A DNA stretch of 64,000 nt, from contig OZ026846.1 of assembly GCA_964023205.1 (NCBI GenBank), positions 32,074,194 through 32,138,193 on the forward strand, written 5' to 3'. This document shows positions 62,350 through 64,000 of this stretch, in pieces. The notes beneath the pieces are model-generated. The model ran no database searches. It was not told where the DNA came from and saw only the letters and a program-made list of their open reading frames with translations. Origin of the DNA: Lutraria lutraria. Lineage: Eukaryota; Mollusca; Bivalvia; Venerida; Mactridae. The translations under genes and the position numbers were made by a program. Position 1 is the stretch's first letter, and every line of letters begins with the position of its first letter.

Positions 62350-63398
62350 TCATATTTCGTTCCCACTATGAAAAAAGAAACTGCACTGTTCTATTAACGT
62401 TTGTAGAATTTCTTCCGGTATACGTGAGTATTTTGTCATTTTTTCAAATGTGTCAAACTCCATACGAAACAGTGTAGGCCACCAGCACCGTGATAAATTC
62501 TTAGAGTCCATACTGTTTTGATCATAGTTTTTGCTCACTCTGTAATAGAAACATATTTTTTATAAGTTGTGGCATTAATTAATATCAATTATGATACCAT
62601 CTTCGTACATAATACTTGTAAGATGTTAAGTGATCAACAGCTACAATGGCAGTATGATGTGGCTCCAGATTGACCCAATGCCTTCCATCAAGAGATTACA
62701 TGCCCTACCATTGAGCAAACAGTTAATTCTATACCAAACAGTAAATAAAGGCAGGTATCAGTATACTTATTCATTTATTTCATAGGATTTAACGCCATTT
62801 TCAACATTATTTCAGTAATATCTGGCAGGCAATTATCCTAACCAGCTTCCCTTGACTTCATTTAGGCCTAAAACCAGTTCTAACCACATTCTATCTGCAG
62901 GTAACTAAGAAGCTACCCCACTTACTTCAAAGGTGGAAGACAATTTAACATAGGATGTAATATCTTCTGTCAAATTTGTCACGGACAATGTGAGCTTCAC
63001 CCACAGTTCGAACTCACAACCTCTTGATCAATAGACCAACGCTCTAACCACTGAGCTAACCAGGCGGGCGGTATCAGTATAAATAAAGTATGAATTTACA
63101 TATGAATACAATAAAAATGTGTTTTTCATTGGAACTTTAATGTTATACATAAGAATTAATAATTAAAATAACTAAGAGCCTTCAAGCCCAACACATCAGT
63201 TAATATTTGTCTTATAAAGACCAACCTGCAGCAGCATTCAAAGACAAGACTTCTGAATTCAGTTCTATGACATGGAATTGTGATATACTTACTTGTGTAA
63301 ATGAGTGATAAGAAATTTAAGGACTTCAAAATTGAGAGGATGCATCTTTAAAAAGACACCACGTAGAGCTATAATCCTGCTGCTTTTATCTACAACCC
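62350..63398 (-). CDS. p190-type RhoGAP (ARHGAP5/ARHGAP35-like), last two coding exons (partial)
   Basis: The minus-strand exons are 63398-63293 (2 + 34 codons + 2) and 62539-62350 (TGA). The junction is GT-AG and in phase. The product covers the C-terminal part of a RhoGAP domain: NFEVLKFLITHLHKVSKN, then SMDSKNLSRCWWPTLFRMEF and EEILQTLIEQCSFFF. This order, and especially NLS.C.WPTL.R..F...F..QC.FFF, matches p190 RhoGAPs more closely than other RhoGAP families. p190 proteins switch off Rho at the plasma membrane and link it to integrin and Ras signalling. The GTPase-like domain, FF domains and the catalytic arginine finger would be upstream, beyond base 64000. The protein ends only nine residues after the FFF motif's helix, so the proline-rich tail of vertebrate p190 is absent. 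Confidence 0.85.
62665..62715 (-). mobile_element. tRNA-like SINE head fragment
   Basis: On the minus strand GCTCAATGGTAGGGCATG is A-box-like and GGGTCAATCTGG B-box-like, with the right spacing. The arms do not pair. It lies in the RhoGAP intron. Confidence 0.4.
62810..63068 (-). mobile_element. tRNA-derived SINE
   Basis: On the minus strand the head CCTGGTTAGCTCAGTGGTTA, then GAGCGTTGGTCTATTGATC and the B-box GAGTTCGAACTGTGG, is a good polymerase III promoter. The body with GACAGAAGATATTACATCC resembles SINE bodies of bivalves. It lies in the intron between the two RhoGAP exons. Confidence 0.65.
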
Positions 63399-64000
63399 CT
63401 GAAGATGATAAAACAAGCTAAGTATTAGAAAATTAGGCATAAAAGACTAATACAGATTATATTTCAAATATCAGACATAACAGAAAATCCATCTGTTGTG
63501 ACAAATGACCAGGTATTGAACAATTACATGTTGGACAGCATGATGAATAATAATAATAATGTATCTTCCTTGGAAACATACCAAGACAAAATGAACATAG
63601 AATTACAGTGATTTCACACATACTGATATATATGTTCATAAAATATGTATGACTGGTCCTTATAGATACATATATAGATGCAAGCCATATTTCAATAATT
63701 AAGGCCTAAAAAAATATTTGCTTCTGGTTACATACTCATTCAAAATAGAGAGGTAGGTTGCAGCTATTTTTTAGACACATGAAAGCATGTGGAAAGGTTA
63801 GTAAAGTCTAAGGTCGCGGGGGAAAACAAGGGTCGCGGGGAAAAATAAGGGTGGGTGGGGTAACCAGAAACAAACATTTTTTTACAGCTAACACAATACA
63901 GCAGTACATTAGTGACTGATGCATGACTGTGGATGTCATGAGCAGTTTAAATCAATAACACATAACTGTCCACGAAGTTCTAACATAAACTGACTCCAGC
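63399..64000. other. RhoGAP intron up to the window edge
   Basis: No further coding exon of the RhoGAP gene is seen. A short repeat of GGTCGCGGG(G)GAAAA occurs twice near 63813-63845. Confidence 0.4.

Overview
This window is nuclear DNA of an animal, most likely a bivalve mollusc. It is AT-rich and intron-rich. Its genes are animal-specific (TMEM30A, RIC8, HORMAD, ropporin-like, Mab-21-like, p190-type RhoGAP), and its non-coding DNA carries repeat types I associate with bivalves: tRNA-derived SINEs, 'AGCTCAC...GGCCCTCTTGTT' elements with internal tandem repeats, and many short hAT-like MITEs. The species cannot be fixed from the sequence alone.

Layout from left to right: (1) 385-6149 (+): the last four coding exons of a TMEM30A/CDC50 flippase subunit, with a roughly 3.5 kb 3'UTR. 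(2) 11462-11818 (-): a small unrecognised single-exon gene. (3) 15889-26743 (+): a complete 15-exon RIC8 (synembryn) gene, 546 aa. (4) 29139-43155 (-): a complete 18-coding-exon meiotic HORMAD/Hop1-type gene, about 586 aa, convergent with RIC8. (5) 45174-47768 (+): a complete 5-coding-exon ropporin-1-like (ROPN1L) gene, head-to-head with HORMAD. (6) 48433-50751 (-): an intronless Mab-21/cGAS-like protein, 772 aa, tail-to-tail with ROPN1L. (7) 51-60 kb: repeat-rich DNA. (8) 62350-63398 (-): the last two coding exons of a p190-type RhoGAP (ARHGAP5/35-like), whose body lies beyond the right edge.

The most interesting gene is HORMAD. Besides the HORMA domain it has a complete PHD zinc finger followed by a winged-helix segment, the Hop1-type chromatin-binding arrangement that vertebrate HORMAD1/2 lack. 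One HORMA strand segment is encoded by two consecutive microexons (21 and 27 nt), and one or two of the gene's introns use GC-AG splice sites. The HORMAD (meiosis) and ROPN1L (sperm flagellum) genes diverge from a shared upstream interval, which suggests joint germline control.

The repeats also show structure. Several otherwise unrelated elements share one plan: a 5' hairpin, a C-run, tandem units of about 145-170 bp, then a 3' hairpin with C-run/G-run arms. A second family ends in GGGCCAT..ATGGCCC hairpins and inserts at T-runs. There are nested insertions, a mariner deletion derivative with perfect 30-bp inverted repeats, and a hAT-like element with a perfect 8-bp target duplication. Exons were assembled by hand from reading frame, splice consensus and remembered family sequence; UTR boundaries are approximate.
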